Shown here piece by piece: positions 1 to 7,465 of a stretch of DNA of 42,096 nucleotides. The translations under genes and the position numbers were made by a program. The number at the start of each line of letters is the position of its first letter. Positions within the stretch are counted from its first letter, which is position 1. The notes under the pieces were generated by a model. That model did no database searches and was not told the DNA's origin. It was given only the letters and a program-made list of their open reading frames with translations. Source of the stretch: Phycisphaerae bacterium. GTDB taxonomy: Bacteria; Planctomycetota; Phycisphaerae; SM23-33. Location: NCBI GenBank assembly GCA_009783465.1, contig WRDM01000002.1, positions 1-42,096 on the forward strand, in the 5' to 3' direction.

Positions 1-17
1 CCCTGCGCGGCGGATCA

Positions 18-266
18 GGGTCTTTCCGTTCTCGTGGCGTAGAAGAACCGCTCGTTCGAGGGAACCGTTCAGCCAGTAGCCAATAGCCAGTAGCCATCAG
101 GTATGGCAACGCGTGTTGTTGCTCACACGATCCGATTTTTTTACGACGTACCGATCGTTGCCGCTTTCATTGTCTTTTCGCCCTTGTCCTTCCATACCTA
201 TTGGCTACTGGCTGAACGGTTCCCTCGAACGAGCGGTTCTTCTACGCCACGAGAACGGAAAGACCC
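18..266. mobile_element. MITE-like long palindrome, family C copy 1
   Basis: Arms 18-86 and 198-266 are a perfect 69-bp inverted repeat. The arm contains the near-tandem words AGCCAGTAGCC and AATAGCCAGTAGCC. The 111-bp centre contains ACACGATCCGA and GTTGCCGCTTTCATTGTC. A second copy at 29681-29941 has the same arms, and its centre is homologous to the reverse complement of this one, so the two copies lie in opposite orientation. The word CCCTGCGCGGC occurs at both outer edges (1-11 and 264-274) as a direct repeat. No ORF in it looks like a protein. I infer a non-autonomous mobile element. Confidence 0.8.
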
Positions 267-292
267 TGCGCGGCAAATTTGCCCGGCCCCCC

Positions 293-1543
293 TCACGGCA
301 ACGGAATGTCCGACTCGCGGACGTAGACGTACCACTTCGGCACCACGCCGAAAAGCACCACATTGCCGCTGATGAACTCCACGAACAGATACTCCTGCCC
401 GTCGACGGTCCGCCGCTCGTAATGGGCCGGATCCGGGTAGCCAGGGGATTGCAGCGACTCCACCAGCCCGCGGGACCAGGCCGTACGACGGCTTCCGCCG
501 CCGGTGAGACGCCACAGGACCGTCCCGTCCGAATCGAAAACCAGGCCGGCGAAGACCAGATCCTCCTCCTTCTGCTCGCGGCCCAGCGACGGCGCATAGG
601 CGTTCGGGGAGTCCGTGAAATCGACCGCTTTCCAGACGCCCACCACCTCCGGGTCGTCGACGAACTCGGAAAGATCGACCGTTTGGGCGGTCGCCAGCGG
701 GATGGGAAGAAGTTCCGATACGCGGGTCAGAACATACCACTTTGGCGTCGCGCCGAGATGGATGACGTCGTTGGTGATGAACTGCACGAACAGGCGTTCC
801 TGGCCGTCGACGACTCGCCGCTCGTAATGGGCCTGTGGGGCGTCCGCGGGCTGGCTTGGGAATGGGAGAACCCGCCCGTTGGTCCACCGCGTACGCAACG
901 CGACGCGAGGAAACCGCCACTCCAACATCCCCTCGGAACCGAAGACCAGGCCGTTCACCATCAAGTCTTCTTTCCATTCCGGGGCGCGCGACAGCGTATA
1001 GGCACGCGGAAACTCGGTCAAATCGACCGCCTTCCATACCCCCACGACGGCGGGGTCGTCGACAAACGCGTCCGAAGGGCCGGTCGTCGTCGAGGTGATC
1101 GTCGCCCCAGCGGCGGGAGCGGCGACGGGAGGGACGGGAGCGGTGGATGGGCGATTCGTGGGTACCACATAGATAAACGTCCCGACGATCGTGATGATGG
1201 CGAAAGTCATGGCCATGACCACGGCAACGCCAAGTACCCACGGACTGGACGCCTTCCTTGGCGCGGCGGCTGTGCCGTCGCCGGCCCCGGGGGGTGCGGG
1301 ATAATCCTCGGCGTACTGTTCCGGCGGCGGCATGGTGGCCAGCGCCTTGGTCAGCCCGGCGTCACCGCCGGTGACGTGGGCGGCGTCGAGTTGCTCCTTG
1401 GCGTTGTAGGCGATCTCGACCCGCTCGGCCGCCGGGGCGTACCGCAGCGCGTGCAGCAGGGCATCGAGATATCGTTCCATGTCCGCTTGCGGTGTCGAGG
1501 CGGAAGGCGATCCGCCGACGTCATTACGGTGGTCACGATTCAT
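293..1543 (-). CDS. HAAS-domain membrane protein with two BlaR1-tail-like domains
   Basis: A 416-aa protein. Residues 20-80 (DMERYLDALLHALRYAP...) resemble the HAAS domain that commonly accompanies PadR regulators. One transmembrane helix lies at 101-127, followed by a Pro/Ala/Thr linker. Two homologous domains of about 115 residues follow, at 160-275 and 295-409. Each opens with VDDPxVVGVWKAVD and closes with HYERR(V/T)VDGQExLFVxF followed by PKWYV. From memory this pattern resembles the domain at the C-terminus of Firmicutes BlaR1-type sensors; that is family knowledge I could not check. The start ATG has a GAGGAG Shine-Dalgarno about 8 nt upstream and overlaps the end of the padR gene by 11 bp, so translation is probably coupled. 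Probable role: a membrane sensor or envelope-stress factor under PadR control. The ligand is unknown. Confidence 0.75.
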   Translation of the reverse strand: MNRDHRNDVGGSPSASTPQADMERYLDALLHALRYAPAAERVEIAYNAKEQLDAAHVTGGDAGLTKALATMPPPEQYAEDYPAPPGAGDGTAAAPRKASSPWVLGVAVVMAMTFAIITIVGTFIYVVPTNRPSTAPVPPVAAPAAGATITSTTTGPSDAFVDDPAVVGVWKAVDLTEFPRAYTLSRAPEWKEDLMVNGLVFGSEGMLEWRFPRVALRTRWTNGRVLPFPSQPADAPQAHYERRVVDGQERLFVQFITNDVIHLGATPKWYVLTRVSELLPIPLATAQTVDLSEFVDDPEVVGVWKAVDFTDSPNAYAPSLGREQKEEDLVFAGLVFDSDGTVLWRLTGGGSRRTAWSRGLVESLQSPGYPDPAHYERRTVDGQEYLFVEFISGNVVLFGVVPKWYVYVRESDIPLP

Positions 1544-1925
1544 GCGTCGTTCTCCTCTCTGAGGCCACGTTCGATTGCGATGTGATTTCGGATTCGGTTC
1601 CCGCCCCGTCGGTCATGTCGGCCACGTCGCGTGCTAACCGGGCCCAGGCGGCCCGCCACTCCCCAAGGCGGGCACGCCCGGACGGTGTGAGTTCCAGCAC
1701 CTTGCGCGCCGGACCGCCGGCAGAGACCTCCGGTCGCGATCGCGCCCACCCCCTGGTTTTCAGCCTTGCCAAAGCGGGATACACCGTATTTTCCGACAAC
1801 GCCAGCGCCCGCGTCCGGGCCAACCGGGCGACCAGCTCGTACCCATGACCGGGTTCACGCTCCAGCAACGCGAGCAAGCAGAACTCCGTCACGCCTTTCC
1901 GCAACTGTGTCATGTCATCCAGCAT
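1533..1925 (-). CDS. PadR family transcriptional regulator
   Basis: A 130-aa winged-helix repressor. The N-terminal half has the PadR signature LRKGVTEFCLLALLEREPGHGYELV, here seen as LLALLEREPGHGYEL, then ALSENTVYPALARLKTRGW (recognition helix) and a wing ending in RKVLELTPSGRARL. The C-terminal dimerisation helix is short, as in subfamily-1 PadR proteins that accompany HAAS genes. The start ATG follows an AGAGGTGACCC ribosome binding site. It overlaps the downstream membrane-protein gene by 11 bp. A dyad lies at 1946-1969 just upstream and is the likely autoregulatory operator. The inducer cannot be read from the sequence. Confidence 0.9.
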   Translation of the reverse strand: MLDDMTQLRKGVTEFCLLALLEREPGHGYELVARLARTRALALSENTVYPALARLKTRGWARSRPEVSAGGPARKVLELTPSGRARLGEWRAAWARLARDVADMTDGAGTESEITSQSNVASERRTTHES

Positions 1926-1945
1926 GGGTCACCTCTACCCTGCAT

Positions 1946-1969
1946 TACACTACTGTGCACTACACTGTA
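1946..1969. promoter_or_regulatory. Putative PadR operator
   Basis: The 24-bp sequence is an imperfect dyad around GTGCAC (16 of 24 positions symmetric). It also contains the near-direct repeat AGTGTAGTGCA / AGTGTAATGCA when read on the minus strand. It lies 21 bp upstream of the padR start. PadR-HAAS modules usually autoregulate, so I infer this is the operator. Confidence 0.55.
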
Positions 1970-2103
1970 TCAGGCCGCAATCGCTTGTCAACAAGGAAAA
2001 TGAAAAAAATTCGGTTGCATCGTTTTCGGACACACCGCCCCTCGGAGGGCGTCGATTCCCCTGAGGTGCACATCGCGTTTACCAGTGAAAATCGTCGTAA
2101 AGC

Positions 2104-2217
2104 CCAACCTGGCCACAGGCCCTGCCATTTTGCGTTGCGGATCGTGGTGTGCGACAGAACGTTTCGCTGTACACAGCGATCCGCAACGCAAAATGGCAGG
2201 GCCTGTGGCCAGGTTGG
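2104..2217. repeat. Family B palindrome, 41-bp perfect arms
   Basis: Arms 2104-2144 and 2177-2217 are perfectly complementary over 41 bp and include CACAGGCCCTGCCATTTTGC. The dyad centre falls exactly on AACGTT (2158-2163). It ends 5 bp beyond the stop of the GH31 gene, so it could also terminate that minus-strand transcript. Related copies are at 14463, 20748, 24300, 26732, 28607 and 37672. Confidence 0.9.
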
Positions 2218-2222
2218 TTAGA

Positions 2223-4637
2223 CTACCTCTTCACCACGAGTTTCCCGCGGCCGAACGTTTTGACGCAGATGTCCACATTGGTTTTTCCCACCGTGAGCGT
2301 GTGGGTTTTTCCGTCGAACACGTACCTGGCGGTGACCCACTTGTTGTTGAGCGGAATCTTCAGCGACCGCTGGCCCGGCCCCGTGAGCAGCGAGACGAGC
2401 AGTTCGATCTTTTCGACGGGTTTTTCGTTGACGTAGTTCATCGGCTCGCCCATGGGCACGAGGCCGCCCTCGCGGATGTAGAGCGGCACGGATTCGATGT
2501 CGGCCTCCACGGTCAGCCAGCACGGGCCTTCGACGCGGTCGCCCGACCAGAACTCCGTCCAGGTGCCCTCGGGCAAATAGACGCGGCGGCGGTTGGATTC
2601 GTCGAAAATCGGGGCCACCAGCAGGTCATCGCCGAAGAGCCATTCGTCGCACATGTTCCATACGGTCGGATCGTTCTGGTATTCGACCACCAGCGCGCGG
2701 AGCATCGGCAGGCTGTTTTCGACGCACGCGCGGGCCTGGGCGTAGATGTACGGCATGAGGCTGTAGCGCAACCGCAGGTAGTCGCGGCAGATTCGCAGCG
2801 TGTCGGGCGCGAATTTATACAGTTCGCGGTCGCCGTATCCGTGCACGCGGCTGTGCGAAATGAACATGCCAATCTGCATCCACCGAATCAGCAGTTGGTC
2901 GTTGGTCGTGCCGCAGAAGCCGCCGATGTCCTGGCTCCAGAACTGGAAGCCCGACAGCCCGAACGACAGCCCGCCGGCCAGTTGCGGCAGCAGGTTGAAG
3001 TAGTTGGGGCTGTTGTCGCCTCCCCAGTGCAGCGGATATCGCTGGCCGCCCGCCCAGGCCGACCGCGCCCACACCACGCCCTCGCCCGTTTCCTGCGCCG
3101 TCGTCTCGAACAACGCCTTGTTGTACAGCAACGGATACAGATTATGATGCTGCCGCCCCGGTCGGCCGTCGGCGTAGACGCCCGTCTTCGGGGCCGCCTC
3201 GCCGAAGTCCGTCTTGATCGCCTTGACGCCAAGCCGGAACAGCTTGCGGAAGTACTCCATCTGCACGCGAACGGCCTTGGGATTGGAGTAATCCATCACG
3301 CCCACTCGGCCTGTGAAGCCCGGCGTGAAGCAGAACCCGCCCTTGGCGAGGTTGCCGTCGGCGTCCTTGACGAAGCCCCCCACCGCCAACAGCTCGTCGA
3401 ACATCTCGCTGCCCTCGGGAATATACGGAATCTGCCAGAGGCTGACTTTGAAGCCCATGTCGGCGAGTTGTTTGAGGAAGCCCTTGGGATCGGGGAATCG
3501 CGTCGTGGAGAACTTCAGATCGCACAGCCAATCCTTTTCGAACCAGAACGTGTCCAGGTGAATCACGTCGCAAGGCACGCCGTTTTCACGCATTTTGTGG
3601 GCGATATCGAGCACTTCCTCGGCGGACTGGTAGCTGATTTTGCTCTGCCAGTAGCCGAACGTCCACGCGGGCGGGAGCGCCCCTTTGCCCGTGAGGTCGG
3701 TGTAGCGGTCCAGCACATGTTTGATGTCGCCCAGGAAAATGTAGTAGTCGAGGAAGTCGTCCTCCAGCCCCCACTGCACGTCCATGGCCGACATCGAGCC
3801 TACCCACACCGTCGCCAGGCTGGAATGATTGAAAAACACGCCGTAGCCCTTGTTGGAGACGAAGAAGGGCACGTTTTTGTAGCTGCGAGGCGAGGAGACG
3901 CCCAGCGCGTCCATCATGTTCAGGTCGAGGGTTTGCCCGACCTTGTTGAGGCCGAGGAATTTTTCGCCCAGGCCGTAGATGCACTCGTCGTAAGCGAGGT
4001 CGAAATTTTCGGTCGCCAGCGGCGAGCCGTCGCCGCCGAAGCGGGCGACGCCCGTATTGTAGCTGTCGAAGAAGGCGAAGTTATTTTTTTCCGGCCCGCC
4101 GACGCCCGTCACCAGCCGTCCCGACTTGTCGTAGATTTCGATACGGTAGGGATCGAGATGGACAATGATTTTCGCCTTGGCGGTGTCGATGCGGACGGCC
4201 TTGCGGTCGGGCGGCAGGTCGCGCGCCTGGCCGGTCCACGCGAGGGTGTTGGCGGCGATGAGATTCGACGCGCCCACCGGGGCGTCGACGACGGCGATTT
4301 TGCAGGTTTGCGGCGGCTTGAGTCCGCCGACGACCATGTCGGTTTTGTTTTCGGGCACGACGTCGGCTTCGGCGTAGCGGACGCGGATGCAATCGCCGCT
4401 GACGACGTCGATCCGCACGCGGCCGCTCACCGTTTTCCCCACGCGGGCCAACTCCTGCTGATTCAACATCGACGAATCCGCCGACGACAGCTCACGGCGG
4501 ATGTTCAGCGCGGCCGTGGTCGACAACTCCACCGCCGTCCTGTGCACCTTCACCACCTCCGCCTTGATCACGCTGGCCTTAATGACATTCTTCTCCGCCA
4601 ACGCCGTCGTGTAATTGCCTTCATGGGCTACGCTCAT
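2223..4637 (-). CDS. yicI: GH31 family alpha-glycosidase (YicI/alpha-xylosidase-like)
   Basis: An 804-aa protein, close to the 772 aa of E. coli YicI. The N-terminal beta-sandwich is followed by a (beta/alpha)8 barrel. The GH31 nucleophile motif KTDFGE puts the nucleophile at about D477. HWGGDNS puts the acid/base at about D541. SGFQFWSQDIGGF and RWMQIGMFISHSRVHG are further GH31 signatures. KTDFGE is the form seen in alpha-xylosidases (isoprimeverose and xyloglucan oligosaccharide release), but substrate cannot be settled from sequence. No signal peptide is visible, so it is probably cytoplasmic. The start has an excellent AAGGAG site that overlaps the stop codon of the upstream gene (9-bp gap), so it is the last gene of the minus-strand operon beginning near 7050. 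Its GC content is normal for the window, unlike the two genes upstream. Confidence 0.92.
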   Translation of the reverse strand: MSVAHEGNYTTALAEKNVIKASVIKAEVVKVHRTAVELSTTAALNIRRELSSADSSMLNQQELARVGKTVSGRVRIDVVSGDCIRVRYAEADVVPENKTDMVVGGLKPPQTCKIAVVDAPVGASNLIAANTLAWTGQARDLPPDRKAVRIDTAKAKIIVHLDPYRIEIYDKSGRLVTGVGGPEKNNFAFFDSYNTGVARFGGDGSPLATENFDLAYDECIYGLGEKFLGLNKVGQTLDLNMMDALGVSSPRSYKNVPFFVSNKGYGVFFNHSSLATVWVGSMSAMDVQWGLEDDFLDYYIFLGDIKHVLDRYTDLTGKGALPPAWTFGYWQSKISYQSAEEVLDIAHKMRENGVPCDVIHLDTFWFEKDWLCDLKFSTTRFPDPKGFLKQLADMGFKVSLWQIPYIPEGSEMFDELLAVGGFVKDADGNLAKGGFCFTPGFTGRVGVMDYSNPKAVRVQMEYFRKLFRLGVKAIKTDFGEAAPKTGVYADGRPGRQHHNLYPLLYNKALFETTAQETGEGVVWARSAWAGGQRYPLHWGGDNSPNYFNLLPQLAGGLSFGLSGFQFWSQDIGGFCGTTNDQLLIRWMQIGMFISHSRVHGYGDRELYKFAPDTLRICRDYLRLRYSLMPYIYAQARACVENSLPMLRALVVEYQNDPTVWNMCDEWLFGDDLLVAPIFDESNRRRVYLPEGTWTEFWSGDRVEGPCWLTVEADIESVPLYIREGGLVPMGEPMNYVNEKPVEKIELLVSLLTGPGQRSLKIPLNNKWVTARYVFDGKTHTLTVGKTNVDICVKTFGRGKLVVKR

Positions 4638-4646
4638 GGGGTCTCC

Positions 4647-5468
4647 TTATATCTGGCAATACTTGAATTGCAGCTCTCTCTGCCTGATGGCAAATTTTTT
4701 CAACCAATCCACGGCATCCCATAGATTTTCCGTAATATACTTGCCTATTAGTTCCCGTTCGTTATCATAAATCCGAGCATTTGAACGTATCAGAATTATG
4801 CCCCACGGTTCATCATGATCATCAATGCGAATAGGAAAAGCCCAGTGGTGCAGCGCAGGAGGTGGATTCTTTTTTACTTCCCGCATTTTCATGCCAGTGC
4901 GTCTAGCATAATCTTGTTTATCCGCCTCACTCGAAAGTCGTAATTCGTGTGTCTTTGAAAAAACAACTTCTGGCTGACAGCCTGCTCGACTATTTTTATG
5001 CCAACAACGCCCCGCATACCCATGACATTCGTTTTCGTTTCGATCACTAATATGTAGTGATTCCATCCCTGCGCAATTACCGCTTGCCGCCAACACAGTT
5101 AGCTTCTCTGCCTTTGGCTTGGTGGTATAGAAAATGATGACATCGTGTTTTGTCTTTCCCACGGCATCATGTATGTGTTCGGAAATCCGCTTAACAATCA
5201 TATTCACCGGCGGACAATATTTGCCACGGCCTTTGAGTTTTTTCACTCCCGAAGTCATCCTGAAGCTAAACCACCCGTGGGCTGCTGCGAAGATAAATAA
5301 CCCAATGGCTTGAGCGATCAAAAGGTCACAAAGAAAGTCTGCGGGTCTCTCATGCCCCCTCTGCACCTCTACGGACAAAAGAATCCCCACGATCGAGATA
5401 GTCACAAAAAAGAAATTACGCAACCACCCAGTCAACATCACAATACGTTTTTTCCATGGCTCCGTCAT
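4647..5468 (-). CDS. Two-TM protein with GAF-like sensor domain
   Basis: A 273-aa protein, family not recognised by name. Two hydrophobic segments lie at about 12-32 and 45-66. A soluble domain of about 180 residues follows, whose layout (VIIFYTTKPKAEKLTVLAASG at the front, then WGIILIRSNARIYDNERELI and a terminal helix) resembles a GAF domain. It contains a Cys-rich stretch (NCAG, NECHGYAGRCWHK, AGCQ). The start ATG shares one base with the stop TAA of the upstream gene (TAATG), so translation is coupled. Base composition is visibly more AT-rich than the window, which suggests transfer. I infer a membrane sensor or effector working with the partner at 5468-6709. Confidence 0.75.
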   Translation of the reverse strand: MTEPWKKRIVMLTGWLRNFFFVTISIVGILLSVEVQRGHERPADFLCDLLIAQAIGLFIFAAAHGWFSFRMTSGVKKLKGRGKYCPPVNMIVKRISEHIHDAVGKTKHDVIIFYTTKPKAEKLTVLAASGNCAGMESLHISDRNENECHGYAGRCWHKNSRAGCQPEVVFSKTHELRLSSEADKQDYARRTGMKMREVKKNPPPALHHWAFPIRIDDHDEPWGIILIRSNARIYDNERELIGKYITENLWDAVDWLKKFAIRQRELQFKYCQI

Positions 5469-6709
5469 TAAATTCCCTTTGGAATTAGCGGCTGATGATG
5501 AACTGACAATGATTGTTTGTTGTCGAGAGCATCGCGATATTCTCGAAGCGTCTTGAGAAATTTTTTGAATTTCGGAATCACCTTTCGGTAGCTGGAAATC
5601 GCGTCTGCCAGACTCTCTTCATCCACATCCACTGCAATATCCAACACACTGTAAAGGTCTTCGAATTTTGCAAGTTCTGTACAAGAGACTTCCGCGTCTT
5701 TAACACAATCCGCGAAATTCAAGCCGTTTTCTTCGTAGATTTTTCCCCAAGACTCCGGAGGGTATTGCTCTTTCACCGCGATCATGCGCTCACGCAGGAC
5801 GACGCTGCGCCGATCAGCCACATACACCCAAGCTCTTTTCGCGCATTTGATCGCTGTATTCAGATGGCGAAGCGATTGGGCCTCTTTATCGCTATCGTTA
5901 CACAACTGCGATTTTTGCGCCCGCAAAACGTGATCCAGTGTTTCGCACTGAAAAAAAAGCGGAGGCCAGTAGAATTCATTACGGGGGCCCGTTTCTTCGT
6001 TGATAAGTACCAGAAATTTTGTTTTCAAATAAATACTGATAAGCTTCCTCCACTCTTCCTGATTGGCATCCACGGCAGCCTCTTCGTCAGGGAGTTTTGT
6101 CCCCCCAGCGAGTGCCAACTGAAGCATCTCTATCGGCCCGTAATCTGTAAAATCCACGCAGTCCGCAAGGAGTTTATTGTGAATTTTCGCCAGCTCAAGG
6201 ATGACACGGATGTACGGATCAATGGTTTTGCTCACATCCCCGACATCCTTTTCGTTCCGAAGAATCGCTATTTTGTTGCAATACCCGTCCACTTTCTGTT
6301 CGACGTTTTGTGTAAATCCTGGAATGTGCCTCAGCCAGAATTCCCGGGGATAGTAGCCAATGATTCTGCGGATCCTCTCGCGCAAGATAATGCTGAGGTC
6401 GTCAGCCAAATCATAAAAAGCGCGGTAGACATGCCCTTTTGCTCTATCCAATTGCTTGAGAATGTACAGGCAACCGTTGTCTATTCGCTTGTCTTCTGTT
6501 TCCGATTCAAGTTCTTTTTCTCTTTTTTTCGCCCGAACGATGTGGTCGAGCGCATCGCGGAATTGGATTTGCGGAGCCCAGCAAAAGTCACGTTTGTGTC
6601 CGGGTGTTATTTTTTCGGCAAACAGCACTAAAAATTTTGCCCGCCGATAAACCTCGATGATGTCACGCCAGTACTCCAGCCGCTTCCTGCGGAAACTCGG
6701 GTCGTCCAT
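5468..6709 (-). CDS. Internally duplicated helical protein, unknown function
   Basis: A 413-aa cytoplasmic-looking protein with no signal or TM segment. It consists of two homologous halves. Half 1 has YWRDIIEVYRRAKFLVLF, LDHIVRAKKRE and LSIILRERIRRIIGYYPREFW. Half 2 has EWRKLISIYLKTKFLVLI, LDHVLRAQKSQ and RSVVLRERMIAVKEQYPPESW. The halves are joined by an acidic linker. I chose the ATG at 6709 because GAGG lies 5 nt upstream. A TTG at 6778 would place the N-terminus across a strong terminator hairpin. Low GC, like its partner. It is the first full gene of a coupled pair with the 2TM/GAF-like protein. No family recognised. Confidence 0.75.
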   Translation of the reverse strand: MDDPSFRRKRLEYWRDIIEVYRRAKFLVLFAEKITPGHKRDFCWAPQIQFRDALDHIVRAKKREKELESETEDKRIDNGCLYILKQLDRAKGHVYRAFYDLADDLSIILRERIRRIIGYYPREFWLRHIPGFTQNVEQKVDGYCNKIAILRNEKDVGDVSKTIDPYIRVILELAKIHNKLLADCVDFTDYGPIEMLQLALAGGTKLPDEEAAVDANQEEWRKLISIYLKTKFLVLINEETGPRNEFYWPPLFFQCETLDHVLRAQKSQLCNDSDKEAQSLRHLNTAIKCAKRAWVYVADRRSVVLRERMIAVKEQYPPESWGKIYEENGLNFADCVKDAEVSCTELAKFEDLYSVLDIAVDVDEESLADAISSYRKVIPKFKKFLKTLREYRDALDNKQSLSVHHQPLIPKGI

Positions 6710-6719
6710 ACTAACCTCG

Positions 6720-6750
6720 AAAAAAAAGGGATGCGGATCACGCATCCCTT
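6720..6750 (-). terminator. Intrinsic terminator (possible attenuator)
   Basis: Perfect 10-bp stem, AAGGGATGCG (6726-6735) with CGCATCCCTT (6741-6750), and a 5-nt loop. On the minus strand it is followed by a run of eight T. It sits between the small ORF at 6796-7008 and the ATG at 6709, only 10 nt before that start codon. There is no room for a promoter between terminator and gene, so the downstream gene depends on readthrough or antitermination, or on a promoter overlapping the stem. Confidence 0.85.
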
Positions 6751-6795
6751 CCGTACCTCGGAAAAGAACAACACCCAATGACGGAAACCTTCAAG

Positions 6796-7008
6796 TCATA
6801 TATCCAATAACGATCTCCGCATGGCTTGCCTATGACGATTCTCAATGCTTTCGCTCGTAGAAAGCAACCCCAGCCACATGCGAACACTACCCCGCATCAA
6901 TCGTCTCTGCTTGTCAGCCGCCTGCTGCATCTCCACTGTGACTCGACGGATTTTTGGCAAATCCTCGTCCATCACATCACGCCACCCCGAAGCGCACTTG
7001 TTTTCCAT
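6796..7008 (-). CDS. Small 70-aa ORF, leader of the low-GC cassette
   Basis: The 70-residue protein is charged and helical, with residues such as DEDLPKIRRVTVEMQQAADK and ENRHRQAMRRSLLDI. It has no TM segment and no family I recognise. The start ATG has AGGGACGAG upstream. A convincing promoter at 7054-7081 lies ahead of it and an intrinsic terminator 45 bp after its stop. It could be a genuine small protein of the cassette, an antitoxin-like partner, or a leader ORF whose translation governs the terminator. Confidence 0.55.
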   Translation of the reverse strand: MENKCASGWRDVMDEDLPKIRRVTVEMQQAADKQRRLMRGSVRMWLGLLSTSESIENRHRQAMRRSLLDI

Positions 7009-7053
7009 GTCTCGTCCCTACTTTCCGTACACCGGACTCAAAACAAGCCACCC

Positions 7054-7081
7054 AGCATACTGGTTGCCGCCTACGTGTCAA
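7054..7081 (-). promoter_or_regulatory. Sigma70-type promoter for the low-GC cassette
   Basis: On the minus strand, TTGACA (7076-7081), a 16-bp spacer and TATGCT (7054-7059). It is 45 bp upstream of the 70-aa ORF start. The -35 is a perfect consensus. Confidence 0.65.
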
Positions 7082-7465
7082 GCGGAATACACCGTATTTT
7101 AGGGAATATCGGCTTTTTTTTCCTAGCAACTGCAACGAAACAAGGCCTGAGGCAAGAAACTTAAACACACATCGTGTTTTGGTTACACTAGGTACTTCCT
7201 GTTGTGCTTTCGCGCCTTTTCACATACCTTGTATTGTATGTGCCGCCATTGTCAAGTAGAAAACGAAAAATTTCTCCATGGCCACCCAGGCTACCATGCA
7301 ATGCAGAATCGTCGTTATCTATTATCCCTCGATCTTTTCCATTGACACTCCGCCGGGAAATGGGTATGGAGAGGCAGCCCCGGCGAGCGGTTCGTGCGGT
7401 GGCGTGGTTTTTTGTGCTACTTTTGAGGTGAACACAAGCCTACCCAGGCGAAGGTGAGGATCGGC
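7082..7465. promoter_or_regulatory. AT-richer intergenic region with a plus-strand promoter
   Basis: Gene-free region between the divergent leader ORF and homospermidine synthase. TTGACA (7342-7347), a 17-bp spacer and TATGGA (7365-7370) form a plausible plus-strand promoter, giving a leader of about 90 nt. No palindromic repeat of the families found elsewhere is present. I see no coding potential. Confidence 0.45.

Noticed and set aside
113-1585. A plus-strand open frame of 490 codons at the left edge
   Set aside because: It begins within the family C palindrome and lies antisense to the HAAS-domain gene, with Arg/Gly-rich shadow composition.
2085-4724. A plus-strand open frame of about 880 codons over the GH31 gene
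   Set aside because: It starts inside the 41-bp palindrome and shows no domain, whereas the minus strand encodes a full GH31 enzyme with a strong ribosome site.
5513-6631. A plus-strand open frame opposite the duplicated helical protein
   Set aside because: The minus strand has the internal duplication, coupling to the next gene and a ribosome site; the plus frame has none of these.
7204-7431. A 75-codon plus-strand frame before homospermidine synthase
   Set aside because: Its composition is not protein-like and it overlaps the candidate promoter at 7342-7370.
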